This document shows, piece by piece, positions 1 to 6,839 of a stretch of 6,899 nt of DNA. How positions within the stretch are numbered: position 1 is the first letter of the stretch; every line of letters begins with the position of its first letter. The stretch spans positions 1 through 6,899 of the forward strand of contig JAFQGN010000010.1 of the NCBI GenBank assembly GCA_017398245.1, in the 5' to 3' direction. The notes under the pieces were generated by a model. That model was not told the origin of the DNA. It saw only the letters and a program-made list of their open reading frames with translations, and ran no database searches. The stretch comes from Clostridia bacterium. GTDB taxonomy: Bacteria > Bacillota_A > Clostridia > Christensenellales > Aristaeellaceae. Both the position numbers and the translations under genes were made by a program.

Positions 1-576
1 CTGCTGTATCTGGGCAAGCAGTTCCCCGCAGGGCTGACGAGGCCTTTTGCAGACGTGGCCTGCGCCGTGAGCAGCGATAACGGCGATACATGGCAGGAGA
101 TCGGCATCGTGCCGCTGCCGGAGGGCACGAGCATCGACCAGTTCCACGAGCCGCATGTGGCGCAGTGCGCCGATGGCACTCTGCGCGGATATATCCGCTA
201 CCATTACCCGCAGGAAGAGGGCGGGAACCTGGGCGTGTTCCAGACCGAATCGCACGACGGCGGAAGGACATGGACCACGGCGGAGGATATGGGCATCCAC
301 GGCTCGCCGCCGCATATTCTGAAGCACTCCTCCGGCGCGTGGGTGATGGTATACGGCTGGAGGCACCCGGGCTACGGCCAGAGGGCGAAGATCAGCCTGG
401 ACGAGGGCAAGACCTGGGGCGAAGAGCTGATTTTGCGCGACGACGGCCCGGACGGCGATCTGGGTTATCCGTGTTCGGTGGAGCTGGAGGATGGCTCCAT
501 CTTCACCGTGTATTACCAGAAGGCTGCCGCCGGTGAAAAGACGAGCATCCTGTGGACGAAATGGAATATCGAATAA
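1..576 (+). CDS. Sialidase-like BNR/Asp-box protein, 3' part (5' end outside window)
   Basis: The reading frame is open from base 1 to the TAA at 574-576, so only the last 191 residues are seen and the true start lies upstream. Three Asp boxes of the form S-x-D-x-G-x-T-W are visible: SSDNGDTW (bases 70-93), SHDGGRTW (250-273) and SLDEGKTW (394-417). They mark successive blades of a six-bladed sialidase-type beta-propeller. The EPHV motif and the C-terminal GYP...VELEDGS...VYYQ pattern also fit the BNR_2/sialidase family. Members hydrolyse terminal sialic acids or related glycans. The adjacent sialic-acid lyase gene, 15 bases downstream in the same direction, supports a role in sialic-acid release. 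Whether it is a true exo-alpha-sialidase is uncertain: the N-terminal arginine and acid/base aspartate are outside the window, and many BNR proteins of this type have other or unknown substrates. Secretion cannot be judged without the N terminus. Confidence 0.8.
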   Translation: MLYLGKQFPAGLTRPFADVACAVSSDNGDTWQEIGIVPLPEGTSIDQFHEPHVAQCADGTLRGYIRYHYPQEEGGNLGVFQTESHDGGRTWTTAEDMGIHGSPPHILKHSSGAWVMVYGWRHPGYGQRAKISLDEGKTWGEELILRDDGPDGDLGYPCSVELEDGSIFTVYYQKAAAGEKTSILWTKWNIE

Positions 577-583
577 AGAGAGG
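577..583 (+). promoter_or_regulatory. Ribosome binding site of nanA
   Basis: AGAGAGG lies directly after the stop codon of the sialidase-like gene and 8 bases before the ATG at 592. It fixes the nanA start and leaves no room for a separate promoter, which supports co-transcription. Confidence 0.7.
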
Positions 584-591
584 GTTTTGAT

Positions 592-1491
592 ATGGATCGC
601 ATCATGTTCAAGGGCATTATGCCCGCTCTGGTCACCCCGGTGAACGAGGACGGTTCTCTGCGCAAGGACGCGGCGGTGAAGCTGATCAAGGCGCTGGGCG
701 AGACCGGCATTTCCGGCTACTATATTCTGGGCGGCACGGGCGAGGGCGTGACCATCGAGCGCAACACCCGCATGGAATTTGCGGAGCTGGTGAAGGATGC
801 GGCGCCCAAGGGCCTGAAGATCATCAACCACATCGCAGCGACGGATCTTTCCACCGTGCGCATGCTGGCCAAGCACAGCCGCGAGATCGGCATGGACGGC
901 CTTGCCTCCGTTCCGCCGTTCTTCTATAAGTACGACGAGGCCGGCATTATTGAATATTATACGGCTATGTCGGAAGCGAGCGAGGGCATGCCGCTGATGG
1001 TGTACGCCTCTCCTCTGTCGGGCGACCCGGTGCCGGTGAGCACGATCGAAAAAATGCTGTCCATCCCCGGCTTTGTGGGCATGAAGTACACCAACCCGAA
1101 TTACTACCAGATGAGCCGGTATAAGAAGATCGACGGCGGCAATGTGAACATCATCAACGGGCCGGACGAGATGCTCGCCCTCGGCCTGCAGATGGGCGCA
1201 GACGGAGGCATCGGCTCCACCTACAACAATATGCCCAGCCTGTATGTCGCGCTGTACAACGCCGCGCAGAGGGGCGATTTTGCCGAGGCGATCCGCCTGC
1301 AGCACAAGGCGAACGACGTGATCGAGATCATGATCAATTCGGGCAATGTCATCGGCGCGGTAAAGCTGCTGCTGGAGATGCAGGGCTTTGACGTGGGCGA
1401 GACGAACCATCCCATGCCGCGCTTCTCCGCCGAAAAGAAGGCCGAGCTGCGCGCGAAGTTCGAACAGTTCGATTTCCTGAAGAGCCTGTAA
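592..1491 (+). CDS. nanA: N-acetylneuraminate lyase (DapA/NAL superfamily)
   Basis: This 299-residue cytoplasmic aldolase has the usual length of the family. It should cleave N-acetylneuraminate to N-acetylmannosamine and pyruvate, the first committed step of sialic-acid catabolism. Visible family landmarks are the pyruvate carboxylate-binding GGTGE (residues 47-51), the catalytic tyrosine in MVYASP (Y138), and the Schiff-base lysine in FVGMKYT (K165). GPDE (190-193) and GADGGIGSTYN (202-211) are typical of sialic-acid lyase rather than dihydrodipicolinate synthase, which lacks them. YASP replaces the commoner YNIP after the catalytic tyrosine. The ATG at 592 is preceded by AGAGAGG (577-583) with 8 bases spacing; a second in-frame ATG at 604 has no better site. 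It follows the sialidase-like gene by 15 bases and is almost certainly in the same operon. Another pyruvate-dependent aldolase of the superfamily remains a less likely alternative. Confidence 0.88.
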   Translation: MDRIMFKGIMPALVTPVNEDGSLRKDAAVKLIKALGETGISGYYILGGTGEGVTIERNTRMEFAELVKDAAPKGLKIINHIAATDLSTVRMLAKHSREIGMDGLASVPPFFYKYDEAGIIEYYTAMSEASEGMPLMVYASPLSGDPVPVSTIEKMLSIPGFVGMKYTNPNYYQMSRYKKIDGGNVNIINGPDEMLALGLQMGADGGIGSTYNNMPSLYVALYNAAQRGDFAEAIRLQHKANDVIEIMINSGNVIGAVKLLLEMQGFDVGETNHPMPRFSAEKKAELRAKFEQFDFLKSL

Positions 1492-1495
1492 GTAC

Positions 1496-1532
1496 AAAAA
1501 CAGACCCGACGCACATGCGCCGGGTCTGTTTT
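1496..1532. terminator. Bidirectional intrinsic terminator between nanA and the convergent XRE gene
   Basis: Two 15-base arms (1498-1512 and 1517-1531) pair around a 4-base loop, with one A-C mismatch on the plus strand. On the plus strand the stem ends in TTTT (1529-1532); on the minus strand it is followed by a T5 tract (complement of 1496-1500). In the minus-strand RNA the mismatch becomes a G-U wobble, so the structure is, if anything, better for the XRE gene than for nanA. It begins 6 bases after the nanA stop. Confidence 0.8.
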
Positions 1533-1557
1533 GCATTTTAGTTTTGAGTGGGGCCGG

Positions 1558-1869
1558 TCAGGCTTCGCCGTCCCATTCGCGAAGGCGTTCGATGACCGAC
1601 ATGGACAGCTCCTGAATGATCTCCTTGCGGGAGGCGTGGTTTTCGCCCAGAGACTCGCGGTCGAGCGATTCCTGCAGAAGATAGGTGGGGGAAACGTGCA
1701 GCGCGTTGCACAGCGCAATGATCGTTTCCAGGCTGGCTTTGCGGGAGCCGCGCTCAATATGCCCCAGAAAGCTCAGCGAGATATCGGCCATTTCGGCCAA
1801 TGCGGATTGTGTGATGTGGCGTTCTTTGCGCTTGGCTCGTATGCGCATTCCAAGTGCTTTATAATTCAC
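1558..1869 (-). CDS. XRE-family (Cro/CI-type HTH) transcriptional regulator
   Basis: This is a small DNA-binding protein of 103 residues from the preferred GTG start at 1869. The HTH_3 domain spans about residues 8-62: LGMRIRAKRKERHITQ, then the helix-turn-helix ALAEMADISLSFLGHIERG, then ASLETIIALCNALHVSPTYLL, which is the classic Cro/CI fold ending. The remaining 40 residues are polar and helical, with no sensor or peptidase domain recognisable. The frame stays open to a TTG at 1878, but the AAAGG at 1880-1884 is only 1 base from that TTG and 10 from the GTG; the family N terminus (MNYKALGMRIR) also fits the GTG. The gene is convergent with nanA and divergent from the kinase operon. It may regulate itself, the sialic-acid operon or the divergent operon; the sequence does not settle which. 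Confidence 0.88.
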   Translation of the reverse strand: MNYKALGMRIRAKRKERHITQSALAEMADISLSFLGHIERGSRKASLETIIALCNALHVSPTYLLQESLDRESLGENHASRKEIIQELSMSVIERLREWDGEA

Positions 1870-1932
1870 TCCAATCAAACCTTTCTTTCTTTTGTCCTTT
1901 TTTTTGGAAATTTGCGCGGTTCACCTCTATTG

Positions 1933-1964
1933 AGTATATTCGACCTTCCATTTCTTTAGAATGG
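1933..1964 (-). promoter_or_regulatory. Possible XRE promoter -10 and overlapping palindromic operator
   Basis: Reading the minus strand, TATACT (1938 to 1933) is a good -10 hexamer about 65 bases upstream of the GTG start. The hexamer 17 bases further upstream, TTCTAA, is a poor -35. That region is covered by an inverted repeat, CCATT-N7-AATGG (1948-1964), which contains the tighter palindrome TTCTTTAGAA (1952-1961). Such a palindrome over the -35 is a reasonable autoregulatory operator for a Cro/CI-type protein. This is inference from position and symmetry only. Confidence 0.35.
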
Positions 1965-2054
1965 CACAAAAGAAGCAAAAAATTCTAGTGGTGAGTAAAA
2001 TGGAAATTTCTTTGCTGCCCAAAATTTGCTGGGGCAGAGTGCGCGCAATGGCTA

Positions 2055-2084
2055 TTGCCCTGGGAGGGGGTAAGCGGGTATAAT
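2055..2084 (+). promoter_or_regulatory. Sigma-A-type promoter for the membrane protein-kinase-sigma-like operon
   Basis: A perfect -10, TATAAT (2079-2084), lies 18 bases after TTGCCC (2055-2060), which matches four of six -35 positions. Transcription would begin near 2091. This makes the nearby ATG at 2088 unusable as a start from this promoter and supports the TTG start at 2130. Confidence 0.6.
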
Positions 2085-2114
2085 AAAATGGGAATTGAGC
2101 GGCATGTGCCGGGC

Positions 2115-2122
2115 GGGGAGGG
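2115..2122 (+). promoter_or_regulatory. Ribosome binding site that decides the TTG start at 2130
   Basis: GGGGAGGG (2115-2122) contains GGAGG and ends 7 bases before the TTG at 2130, an ideal spacing. The ATG at 2088 has its nearest GGAGG (2063-2067) 20 bases away, and the GTG at 2106 has none. Confidence 0.6.
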
Positions 2123-2129
2123 AACGCTT

Positions 2130-2486
2130 TTGTGCAAAGGGCATTCGGCGGCATGGGCGCTTGCAGCCGAGGGGCTTGCGATGGCGCTTCTGGGAGCTGC
2201 GGCGGGTCTGTGCGGCCTGATTTTGAGCGGACGGGCTCTGGGCGCGGCGCATGGCGGTTGCATGTGGCTTCTTCAGCCGCTGCTGGGCGCGTATATGAGC
2301 TTGCGCTGTGCGAAAAAGGGCGTTCCGGCCATACTGGCGTGGCTGCCCGCGCCGGCGTGCTTTGCGGGCGCATACTGGGCCGTGGTGGGCATGCCTCCGC
2401 ATGCAGGCGCGGCGATGCTTTGCGCCGTGGCAGGTATCGTGGGCGCGTCCGCCGGGGAAGTGCTGCTCAAAAGGAGCAAAAACTGA
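2130..2486 (+). CDS. Small multi-span membrane protein, function unknown (TIGR04086-like?)
   Basis: From the TTG at 2130 the product is 118 residues, mostly hydrophobic. Four membrane segments are suggested at about residues 8-32, 40-58, 65-87 and 92-112. A short basic loop (SLRCAKKG, 57-64) lies between the second and third, and a basic tail LLKRSKN ends the protein. Size, four-helix layout, the small-residue-rich last helix and the loop after helix two are reminiscent of the TIGR04086 membrane family of Firmicutes, but I cannot confirm that by eye. No enzymatic motif is visible. The same frame extends upstream to an ATG at 2088 and a TTG at 2055, both overlapping the promoter. An internal ATG at 2181 has GAGGGG 6 bases upstream and is an alternative start, but it would delete most of the first helix. 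The stop codon overlaps the ribosome binding site of the kinase gene. Confidence 0.65.
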   Translation: MCKGHSAAWALAAEGLAMALLGAAAGLCGLILSGRALGAAHGGCMWLLQPLLGAYMSLRCAKKGVPAILAWLPAPACFAGAYWAVVGMPPHAGAAMLCAVAGIVGASAGEVLLKRSKN

Positions 2487-2501
2487 GGAGAATTCGTCTA
2501 T

Positions 2502-4007
2502 ATGGACAAGTATATTTTGACCTGTGACGCCGGCACGACCGGCTGCAAGGCGACGCTCATCAACGCGCAGGGCGAGGCCGTGGCCGCGACGATCGGCGCG
2601 TACGGCACGATCTATCCGCAGCCGAACTGGGCCGAGCAGGATATGGAAGTCATCTGGCAGGCGGTGGTCGGCTGCATTAAGGAACTGCTGGAAAAGGTTC
2701 CGGCGGCGCAGATCGCCGCGGTGGGCCTGACGGGCACGATGAACGGCTGCATCCCCGTGGACGGGCAGGGCAGGGCTCTGGCCAACAATATCATCCATTC
2801 CGATTCGCGCGCCTGGCCGCAGCTGGAGAAGATCCGCGCGGTCATTTCCGATGCGGATTTTTACCGGCTGACCGGCTGCAGGCTGGATCACCACTATATG
2901 CTGCCGAAGATCCTCTGGCTGCGCGACGAAAGGCCCGAGGTATACGCGAAGGCAGAAAAATTCCTGAACACGAAGGACTATATCCACGGGAAGCTGACCG
3001 GCAATTTTGATACGACGGACGCTTCCGACGCCTCGCTGACGATCGCTATCGACGTGAACAAGGGCTGCTGGGCGGAGGGACTTCTGCGCGATCTGGGTAT
3101 CGGAGAAGCGCGCATGGCCTCGATCCGTCCCGGGCATGATGTGAGCGATTGCATCAGCGCGGAGGCGGCAAGACTGACCGGGCTTTTGGAAGGCACGCCG
3201 GTGGCCGTGGGCGGCGGAGACGGCAGCTGCACGGCGCGCGGCGCGGGCCTGAGCAAGCCGGGCGACGCTTACTGCTATATCGGCTCGAGCGCGTGGGTGA
3301 GCCAGATGACGGACAGGCCGCTGCTGGACGAACAGGCGCGCGTGTTCAATTATCTGGACATGGATGGGCAATCGTATCTGACGTGCGGAACGGTGCAGTG
3401 CGGGGCATCGGCTTATAACTGGGCGCTGGAAAATTTCCTGGGTGAAACAGATTTTGCCAAGGTGGAGGCCATGGCGAAGGAGATCGCCCCCGGCGCGGAG
3501 GGCGTGCTGTTTCTGCCCACGCTGATGGGCGAACGCACCCCCTATTGGGACCCGAACACGCGCGGTTCGCTGATCGGCTTTTCGCTGTACCACGACAGGC
3601 GGCACATCGCCCGCGCGATTTATGAAGGCATCGCCTTTGCGCTGAGCACCTGCGCGCAGGTGATGAAGGAATGCGGGCACCCGGTGCAATCGCTGATGAT
3701 CACGGGCGGCGGCGCGAAGAGCGGGCTCTGGCCGCAGCTGCTGGCCAGTTTGTGCGGCGTGGATGCGCGCATCCATGCGGCGGCAGGAGAGGCCACGAGC
3801 CTGGGCGCGGCCATCGCGGCGGGAGTGGGCGTGGGCATGTTCGAAAGCTACGCCGACGCGGCGGCAAAGGTGCGCGCGAAGGCGGTGTTCCGGCCAGATG
3901 ACGCGCAGGCGCAGGCCTATGAAAAGATCTATCCGGTCTATGCGGCGATATACGACCGCGTGAAACCGATTTTTGATGAGATCGCACTTTCCGGGAGGTT
4001 TTCGTGA
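2502..4007 (+). CDS. FGGY-family carbohydrate kinase, xylulokinase-like
   Basis: This 501-residue cytoplasmic protein has the typical FGGY length and should use ATP to phosphorylate a sugar or sugar alcohol. The N-terminal FGGY domain begins with the phosphate-binding DAGTTGCKATL (9-19). The substrate-loop region is GLTGTMNG (75-82), followed by HSDSRAW (99-105). The catalytic aspartate is in VGGGDG (D240). The C-terminal domain carries LPTLMGERTPYWDPNTRG (338-355), strongly xylulokinase-like, and the adenosine-binding TGGGAKSGLW (401-410). In classical xylulokinases the substrate loop reads GQMHG; here the histidine position is asparagine (MNG). D-xylulose is therefore plausible but unproven, and I leave the symbol (xylB) blank. 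The ATG at 2502 follows GAGGAG (2485-2490) by 11 bases, and that site overlaps the stop of the membrane-protein gene. The gene's own TGA overlaps the GTG of the next gene. Confidence 0.85.
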   Translation: MDKYILTCDAGTTGCKATLINAQGEAVAATIGAYGTIYPQPNWAEQDMEVIWQAVVGCIKELLEKVPAAQIAAVGLTGTMNGCIPVDGQGRALANNIIHSDSRAWPQLEKIRAVISDADFYRLTGCRLDHHYMLPKILWLRDERPEVYAKAEKFLNTKDYIHGKLTGNFDTTDASDASLTIAIDVNKGCWAEGLLRDLGIGEARMASIRPGHDVSDCISAEAARLTGLLEGTPVAVGGGDGSCTARGAGLSKPGDAYCYIGSSAWVSQMTDRPLLDEQARVFNYLDMDGQSYLTCGTVQCGASAYNWALENFLGETDFAKVEAMAKEIAPGAEGVLFLPTLMGERTPYWDPNTRGSLIGFSLYHDRRHIARAIYEGIAFALSTCAQVMKECGHPVQSLMITGGGAKSGLWPQLLASLCGVDARIHAAAGEATSLGAAIAAGVGVGMFESYADAAAKVRAKAVFRPDDAQAQAYEKIYPVYAAIYDRVKPIFDEIALSGRFS

Positions 4008-4768
4008 CAAAGAAGAACATTTCGCCCCAGACCTTTGTGGAGCGCGCGCGGCCTTTGCTCGGGCCGCTGTACCACAGCGCGCTGCTGATCACCGACAGCG
4101 CGGAACAGGCGGAGAACGCGCTCAAGCGGGCGCTTTTGCAGGTGTACCGCGAACAGGACGCGCCGGACAAGCGCGCGTTGCGCGAGCAGCTGAAAAAGGC
4201 CGTGCAGGAGCAGGCGTTCGCCTGTGTGCACGATCTGCCTCTGAGCGGCGCGCAGCAGGGAGACTGGCATGGCGAGGGCGTATCCGCCGTGGTGGACGAC
4301 CCCGTGCTTTCTGCGCTGGCGAGCCGCTTTGCCATGGAGGAGAGAGAGCTGCAGCGCTATCTGCTGCTGCGCTGCGGGCTTTCGCTTGCCCATGCGCGCG
4401 CGGCGGAGGCTGCCGGCATGGACAGCGCGCAGGCGAAGGAGGCCTACAGCCGTTTCCGTGCGCGTGCGGCGGGCGCGCGGACGGAGGCATTCGAGCGGAC
4501 TCTCGCGCAGATGTGCCGGAAAATTGTGGAAGAAGGCGCGGCCGCGCCGGATATGAGCGCGGTCTGCCGTGCGTTTGAGCGGGACGCCGTGCTCTCCGCC
4601 CGCGGAAAAAAGAAAAAGCGCAATTTCTTTGCGTATATCCTGTGCACGCTGGGCATCGCCCTGTGCATGCTGCTGTTCTGGCTGATCGCCGTGCTGATGC
4701 AGCCGGAATCCGCCTTCCCTTCGGTGGAAGGGGCGCTCTCCGCGCTGCGCAGCATGCGGGCAGCATAA
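4004..4768 (+). CDS. Sigma-70/ECF-like protein with C-terminal membrane anchor, uncharacterised
   Basis: The 254-residue product starts at a GTG overlapping the kinase stop (GTGA, 4004-4007), with GGGAGG (3993-3998) 5 bases upstream, so translation is probably coupled to the kinase. Residues about 18-75 (LGPLYHSALLITDSAEQAENALKRALLQVYRE) resemble ECF sigma region 2, where the DAEDLxQE pattern is degenerate. Residues about 103-155 (alanine-rich, LQRYLLLRCGLSLAHARAAEAAGM) resemble region 4 with its helix-turn-helix. A basic patch, KKKKR (202-206), precedes one hydrophobic helix at about 208-232, leaving roughly 22 residues outside. This predicts a cytoplasmic N terminus tethered to the membrane. 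No zinc-binding anti-sigma motif is visible. It could be an inactive sigma paralogue, a membrane-bound regulator, or a protein of unrelated function with coincidental helical similarity. Confidence is high that it is a gene, low for the role. Confidence 0.7.
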   Translation: MTKKNISPQTFVERARPLLGPLYHSALLITDSAEQAENALKRALLQVYREQDAPDKRALREQLKKAVQEQAFACVHDLPLSGAQQGDWHGEGVSAVVDDPVLSALASRFAMEERELQRYLLLRCGLSLAHARAAEAAGMDSAQAKEAYSRFRARAAGARTEAFERTLAQMCRKIVEEGAAAPDMSAVCRAFERDAVLSARGKKKKRNFFAYILCTLGIALCMLLFWLIAVLMQPESAFPSVEGALSALRSMRAA

Positions 4769-4789
4769 AGGAAGATAATTGCACATCGC

Positions 4790-4929
4790 AAAAAGCGCCT
4801 GCGTGCGTTCGTGCGGCTTTTCGCAACGGAAAAGCGCCTGCGCGTCTGTTCGGCGCTTGCGCAGGAGAGGCGCGCCTGTTACAACAAAAGCGCCTGCGCT
4901 TGCGTGCGTCAGGGCAGCTTTTGCGCAGG
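4790..4929. repeat. Three imperfect repeats with a common 13-base core
   Basis: The core AAAAGCGCCTGCG occurs exactly at 4791-4803, 4830-4842 and 4886-4898, with unequal spacing (39 and 56 bases), so this is neither a CRISPR nor a regular tandem array. Each core is followed by a partly complementary segment. CCTGCGC pairs with GCGCAGG in the second unit (4837-4843 with 4859-4865) and in the third (4893-4899 with 4923-4929). AAAAGC pairs with GCTTTT in the first (4791-4796 with 4816-4821) and third (4886-4891 with 4917-4922). The units are therefore small degenerate hairpins. Confidence 0.6.
4791..4821 (+). terminator. Possible weak terminator of the kinase operon
   Basis: The first repeat unit can fold as AAAAGCGC against GCG-G-CTTTT (one bulged G), starting 22 bases after the sigma-like gene's stop and ending in only four T residues. 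No better terminator follows that gene before the guaB promoter. The assignment is tentative because the loop is long and the same sequence is explained by the repeat family. Confidence 0.3.
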
Positions 4930-5012
4930 GAAAAGGCGCGGAACGGGCAAAAACGGGCCACGGGAGCGCGTTTTTCGGCCGACTGTTGATTTGGCGGCAA
5001 AAGACGGTTAAG

Positions 5013-5050
5013 TTCTGAATATTCCGAATGATAAGTGTTGACATGTTCGG
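5013..5050 (+). promoter_or_regulatory. PurBox-like inverted pair at the guaB promoter
   Basis: CCGAAT (5024-5029) and its inverted partner GTTCGG (5045-5050) present CGAA and TTCG cores separated by exactly 17 bases, flanking and overlapping the -35 hexamer. In Bacillus-type PurR control regions two inverted PurBoxes (consensus AWWWCCGAACWWT) sit 16-17 bases apart, so the arrangement fits. The left box is also part of a near-perfect 16-base palindrome, TTCTGAATATTCCGAA (5013-5028), in which seven of eight pairs are complementary. PurR binding is inferred; whether it would repress or activate is unknown. Confidence 0.45.
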
Positions 5051-5066
5051 CTAAGCGTGATAAAAT
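5038..5066 (+). promoter_or_regulatory. guaB promoter
   Basis: A perfect -35 TTGACA (5038-5043) is separated by 17 bases from TAAAAT (5061-5066), five of six matches to the -10 consensus. The predicted transcription start is near 5073, giving a leader of about 76 bases. It is the strongest promoter in the window and makes guaB independent of the upstream operon. Confidence 0.85.
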
Positions 5067-5091
5067 CATCAAAATTTCTCAATTTGGTTAA

Positions 5092-6606
<1,515 letters not shown>

Positions 6607-6617
6607 AAGCATACGAG

Positions 6618-6649
6618 CGCCCCGAGCCGAACGGTTCGGGGCGTTTTTT
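6618..6649 (+). terminator. Intrinsic terminator of guaB
   Basis: CGCCCCGA (6618-6625) pairs with TCGGGGCG (6636-6643), and the inner GCCG/CGGT extends the stem to a tiny loop. Six T residues (6644-6649) follow directly. It starts 11 bases after the guaB stop: a textbook strong terminator. Confidence 0.95.
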
Positions 6650-6694
6650 GCGATATGGAGCGCGTGTGGTGAATCTCTATGTGAGAGAATGGGA

Positions 6695-6754
6695 TACGCT
6701 GGGGACTCTGTCCCCAGACCCCTGCCAGAGGGAATGATTCCCTCTGGACTCCTC
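6695..6754. repeat. Double-hairpin palindromic repeat, copy 1
   Basis: A 60-base unit containing two palindromes. The first is an 8-bp stem, CTGGGGAC/GTCCCCAG (6699-6706 with 6710-6717), closed by TCT. The second is a perfect 11-bp inverted repeat around a single G (6725-6735, 6736, 6737-6747), with arms CCAGAGGGAAT and ATTCCCTCTGG. It matches copy 2 at 52 of 60 positions. The layout recalls REP-type intergenic palindromic elements; no transposase is present in the window. Confidence 0.85.
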
Positions 6755-6839
6755 AATTGATGGGAACACTGATTCTCATGAAATAAAGGAGAGCCCGGCA
6801 ACACTTGCAGTGTGGGCCGGGCTTTTGAGGCGAAGGGGT
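6755..6839. other. Spacer between the two palindromic repeats
   Basis: 85 bases without a plausible gene. It begins AT-rich and carries a terminator-like hairpin (6792-6826). Nothing else is recognised. Confidence 0.5.
6792..6826 (+). terminator. Second terminator-like hairpin downstream of guaB
   Basis: AGCCCGGC (6792-6799) pairs with GCCGGGCT (6816-6823), and within it ACACT (6801-6805) pairs with AGTGT (6809-6813). TTTT (6823-6826) follows on the plus strand, and the minus-strand side reads CTCCTTTATTT, so it could work in both directions. It lies 143 bases beyond the guaB terminator, so it may serve as a backup or terminate a convergent gene beyond the window. Confidence 0.6.

Larger units (their letters stand above)
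4769..5012. other. GC-rich intergenic region, no credible gene
   Basis: About 240 bases between the sigma-like gene and the guaB regulatory region. Several short frames are open on both strands, but none has a convincing ribosome site, and their translations are arginine-, alanine- and cysteine-rich low-complexity strings driven by the repeats. The first 140 bases consist of the repeats listed separately. From about 4930 to 5000 the sequence continues with further A-run plus GC-run units of decreasing similarity. It then becomes more AT-rich towards the guaB promoter. Confidence 0.6.

Noticed and set aside
2055..2129. Upstream TTG 2055 or ATG 2088 start for the small membrane protein
   Set aside because: These overlap the TTGCCC-N18-TATAAT promoter and lie before the predicted transcription start; the ideal ribosome site belongs to TTG 2130.
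2052..4010. 652-codon open frame on the minus strand opposite the kinase
   Set aside because: Its translation is His/Arg/Ala-rich low-complexity sequence, a composition shadow of the FGGY kinase gene; there is no start context or recognisable domain.
4790..4929. CRISPR array
   Set aside because: The core is only 13 bases, spacing is irregular (39 and 56 bases), the intervening sequence is related to the repeats, and no cas gene is present.
4779..5018. Cysteine/arginine-rich small protein encoded by the GC-rich repeats
   Set aside because: The repeated peptide KSAC appears in different frames in different copies, there is no ribosome site, and the composition follows the DNA repeats; non-coding is the better explanation.
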